In this document: in pieces, positions 62,517 through 64,000 of the stretch
Position numbering within the stretch: the stretch's first letter is position 1
Layout: each line of letters opens with the position of its first letter
Assembly (NCBI RefSeq): GCF_030409215.1
Contig: NZ_JAUFPL010000017.1
Span: 46,447 to 110,446, forward strand
Reading direction: 5' to 3'
DNA: 64,000 nucleotides
Source of the DNA: Halomonas ramblicola
Lineage (GTDB): Bacteria > Pseudomonadota > Gammaproteobacteria > Pseudomonadales > Halomonadaceae
Translations under genes and position numbers: made by a program
Notes under the pieces: model-generated
Told to the model about the DNA's origin: nothing
The model's database searches: none
What the model saw: the letters and a program-made list of their open reading frames with translations, nothing else

Positions 62517-63731
62517 TTAGTCACTCTGAGAACATCCCTGAAGCTGCTCTTTACCGAAGAGGCTGTGAAGAGGAGTATGGAAGCCACCATCATCGGTGCC
62601 TAATATCTGATTGAAAACCACACGAGCCAGGACAGACTGAGGTAGATTAAAATTTCTTCGGAATGGTGAAACCTCCCACTCATTTGCTCTCGCACGCTCC
62701 ATGTAACCATCAATACTGCGAGGAATAGTATTGGCAGCTTGCTGCTTGGGTACTCTGTTCCGTACTAAGTAGTCACTGGCATTACGGGCTGCTTGCCATA
62801 TCATTCGATAAACTTGTGCGAGAGAGTATTCTTCAAGAGCCTTGCGCAATACATGATGTGTCATTTCACCAAATCGTTGAGGGAGGCCGCGCTCTTTCAG
62901 TACATATTCAAGAAATGCGACAGCTTCTTGTTCCACAACCTCCCAAGCAATCTCTTGAATGTCATCAATGTTGTCTTTCAGGAACTGATCACTGCTGAGG
63001 TGTTTGTCCAAGACGGCGTATAATGCGGGACCGTCTATGCCTTGCTCGCCCAGCTCTGCATTATCTTGGTTGAAAAATGTAGTGATTAGCCAGGCACATC
63101 GTTCTAAGTATAGGCGAAACTCAACGTCATCGTTAACAAAGTATGCCCCCTCCGGAGAGTTGGGGTCGACTGAGATAAGATCGTTATGCAATAACTGCCT
63201 AACAACCTCAAAGGTCATTTCAGTTGTAGGGGCTAATAGATCCAGTCTGTTATTACCTAACGGCAGAATGCGAGACAAGCTCTCATCACCAGAGTGCTTG
63301 AGGAAAGCAAGGAGATAAACCTGATGTCGAACATCAGCTTCCCAGCATATTACCCTCTGCGCCAGAGAGTGAGACTTCGACTTCTCAGCATTATATCGCT
63401 CAAAGTCACGCTGTACTTGAACCTCTTCCTCTAAACAATCTTCACAAGTCCAATCCTCATGCCGAGGCACCAACCGGTAAAAGGGCTGAGTAGCATCTGT
63501 CCGCTTAGTTAGAAGATAACACTCATCGCAGCTACTGCAGGTAATATCTGTACGATAAGCAGAAGCATTTTCTTTGACGACCTTGGTGACTTGATGTGAC
63601 TTAATGCCGAACTCACTAGCCAGCTCGGCCACTGAGTATACGAACGTACCCTCATCTGTGAGTTCCCAATACCGACGCGCCAGCTCTCCAATTCGCTCAT
63701 CATCAGTATTGATTGTGACATCAATGTACAT
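62517..63731 (-). CDS. Helix-turn-helix / zinc-cysteine protein, unknown
   Basis: A 404-residue protein read toward the island interior. Residues about 31-56 look like a helix-turn-helix (YSVAELASEFGIKSHQVTKVV). Cys65, Cys68 and Cys71 with Cys96 and Cys99 form a likely zinc ribbon. The remaining 300 residues are mainly helical and match nothing I recognise. Start 63731 is chosen for its GAGG at seven bases and is shorter than the longest frame (63779). It is the last gene before the right attachment repeat. It could be a transcription factor, possibly of the operator at 61577-61596, or part of a cargo system. No function is assigned. Confidence 0.7.
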   Translation of the reverse strand: MYIDVTINTDDERIGELARRYWELTDEGTFVYSVAELASEFGIKSHQVTKVVKENASAYRTDITCSSCDECYLLTKRTDATQPFYRLVPRHEDWTCEDCLEEEVQVQRDFERYNAEKSKSHSLAQRVICWEADVRHQVYLLAFLKHSGDESLSRILPLGNNRLDLLAPTTEMTFEVVRQLLHNDLISVDPNSPEGAYFVNDDVEFRLYLERCAWLITTFFNQDNAELGEQGIDGPALYAVLDKHLSSDQFLKDNIDDIQEIAWEVVEQEAVAFLEYVLKERGLPQRFGEMTHHVLRKALEEYSLAQVYRMIWQAARNASDYLVRNRVPKQQAANTIPRSIDGYMERARANEWEVSPFRRNFNLPQSVLARVVFNQILGTDDGGFHTPLHSLFGKEQLQGCSQSD

Positions 63732-63917
63732 AAGAAACCTCAGTCGTCCCCACACTGCCAGTTCCAGCAAGAGTATCATAAAGGGGCTAGTTTCGTGCGA
63801 TGACAGGCCGCCAGTTCGGGATATGGCTTGATTCTGTTACAGGAAGGCGCTACATTGGAGACAGATCATCACAGCCAAGCTACTGATTTATAAAGGGTTT
63901 ACGAGTGGTTGAGCGCG

Positions 63918-63938
63918 ATCCCTGTCCCTCCGCCACTC
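63918..63938 (+). repeat. Right attachment repeat (attR)
   Basis: An exact copy of the 21 bases at 53612-53632, marking the island's right end. Sequence to the left of it differs from the tRNA, so this copy is not part of a tRNA gene. Confidence 0.92.
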
Positions 63939-63995
63939 ACCTCATTATAAGAGTCCCGCAGGCCTGGCCTGCGGGACTCTTATAATGAGGTGAGT
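63935..63995. terminator. 61-bp perfect palindrome next to attR
   Basis: Two 30-bp arms (63935-63964 and 63966-63995) are perfectly complementary around a single T. The left arm starts inside attR. Before integration it would have lain immediately after the tRNA-Ser gene, so it is probably the original tRNA terminator, in a form far longer than usual. The GC-rich centre (TCCCGCAGGCC) followed by ACTCTTATAAT resembles a two-way terminator. Confidence 0.7.
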
Positions 63996-64000
63996 GCCTG

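Larger units (their letters stand above)
53612..63938. mobile_element. Integrated genomic island at tRNA-Ser(UGA)
   Basis: The element lies between 21-bp perfect direct repeats, the left one in the tRNA 3' end and the right one at 63918-63938. A tyrosine integrase gene sits next to the left repeat and reads inward. The interior is plainly poorer in G+C than both the tRNA-proximal host DNA and the rest of the window, especially at 55.5-56.2 kb and 61.3-63.9 kb. It encodes integration, a presumed replication module and unknown cargo, but no capsid, portal, terminase or conjugation genes. It is therefore more like a phage-satellite or mobilisable-type island than a prophage. Confidence 0.92.

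Overview
The window looks like the chromosome of a halophilic or halotolerant gammaproteobacterium of the Halomonas type. This rests on the very GC-rich coding style, the gammaproteobacterial gene orders (osmF-yehYXW, yejABEF, gloB-yafS-rnhA-dnaQ), and three separate routes for compatible solutes and ions: an OsmU-type betaine importer, a two-step glycine-to-betaine methylation pathway, and a K+/H+ antiporter. The genus is an inference.

Regions. 1-2.5 kb: the end of glnS, then cysS. 2.5-3.5 kb: a DUF1853 gene. 3.6-7.4 kb: the osmF-yehY-yehX-yehW ABC importer. 7.6-11.4 kb: branched-chain 2-oxoacid dehydrogenase E1alpha, E1beta and a two-lipoyl E2. 11.7-17.3 kb: a methyl-cycle block with glycine/sarcosine and sarcosine/dimethylglycine methyltransferases, metK, ahcY behind an SAH riboswitch, and a MetF-like protein. 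The methyltransferases make betaine with SAM, metK supplies SAM, and ahcY clears inhibitory SAH. 17.3-20.9 kb: an APH/P-loop kinase fusion and a Ser/Thr-type protein kinase. 20.9-26.4 kb: a TRAP transporter divergent from 5-oxoprolinase pxpABC. 26.4-32.2 kb: a ribbon-helix-helix protein, a guanidine exporter behind a guanidine-II riboswitch, a CsiR/GlaR-type regulator, a SulP transporter, RarD, an omega-amidase and RsuA. 32.2-39.7 kb: a diguanylate cyclase and the yejABEF peptide importer. 39.8-44.7 kb: mltD, gloB, yafS-like, rnhA, dnaQ, nudC. 44.7-53.5 kb: an SCP2 protein, sohB, an ArsR regulator, prpE, yhhQ behind a preQ1-I-type riboswitch, a YbfF-like hydrolase, an orphan periplasmic binding protein and a K+/H+ antiporter.

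53.6-63.9 kb: a genomic island inserted in the 3' end of a tRNA-Ser(UGA) gene and bounded by a 21-bp direct repeat. Its base composition is visibly more AT-rich than the host. In order it holds a tyrosine integrase, two small unknown genes, a truncated KilA-N gene, an array of eight degenerate repeats about 44 bp apart, an SF2-like P-loop ATPase with a C-terminal helix-turn-helix, a second RNase HI, a small gene, a serine recombinase with a candidate res site, and two unrecognised genes beside the right attachment site: a single-span membrane protein and a helix-turn-helix/zinc-cysteine protein. The repeats, ATPase and RNase HI read as a replication module. The two right-end genes read as cargo. 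This island is the most novel part of the window.

Three small riboswitches (SAH, guanidine-II, preQ1-I) are readable directly from the sequence, each in front of the gene expected for its ligand.
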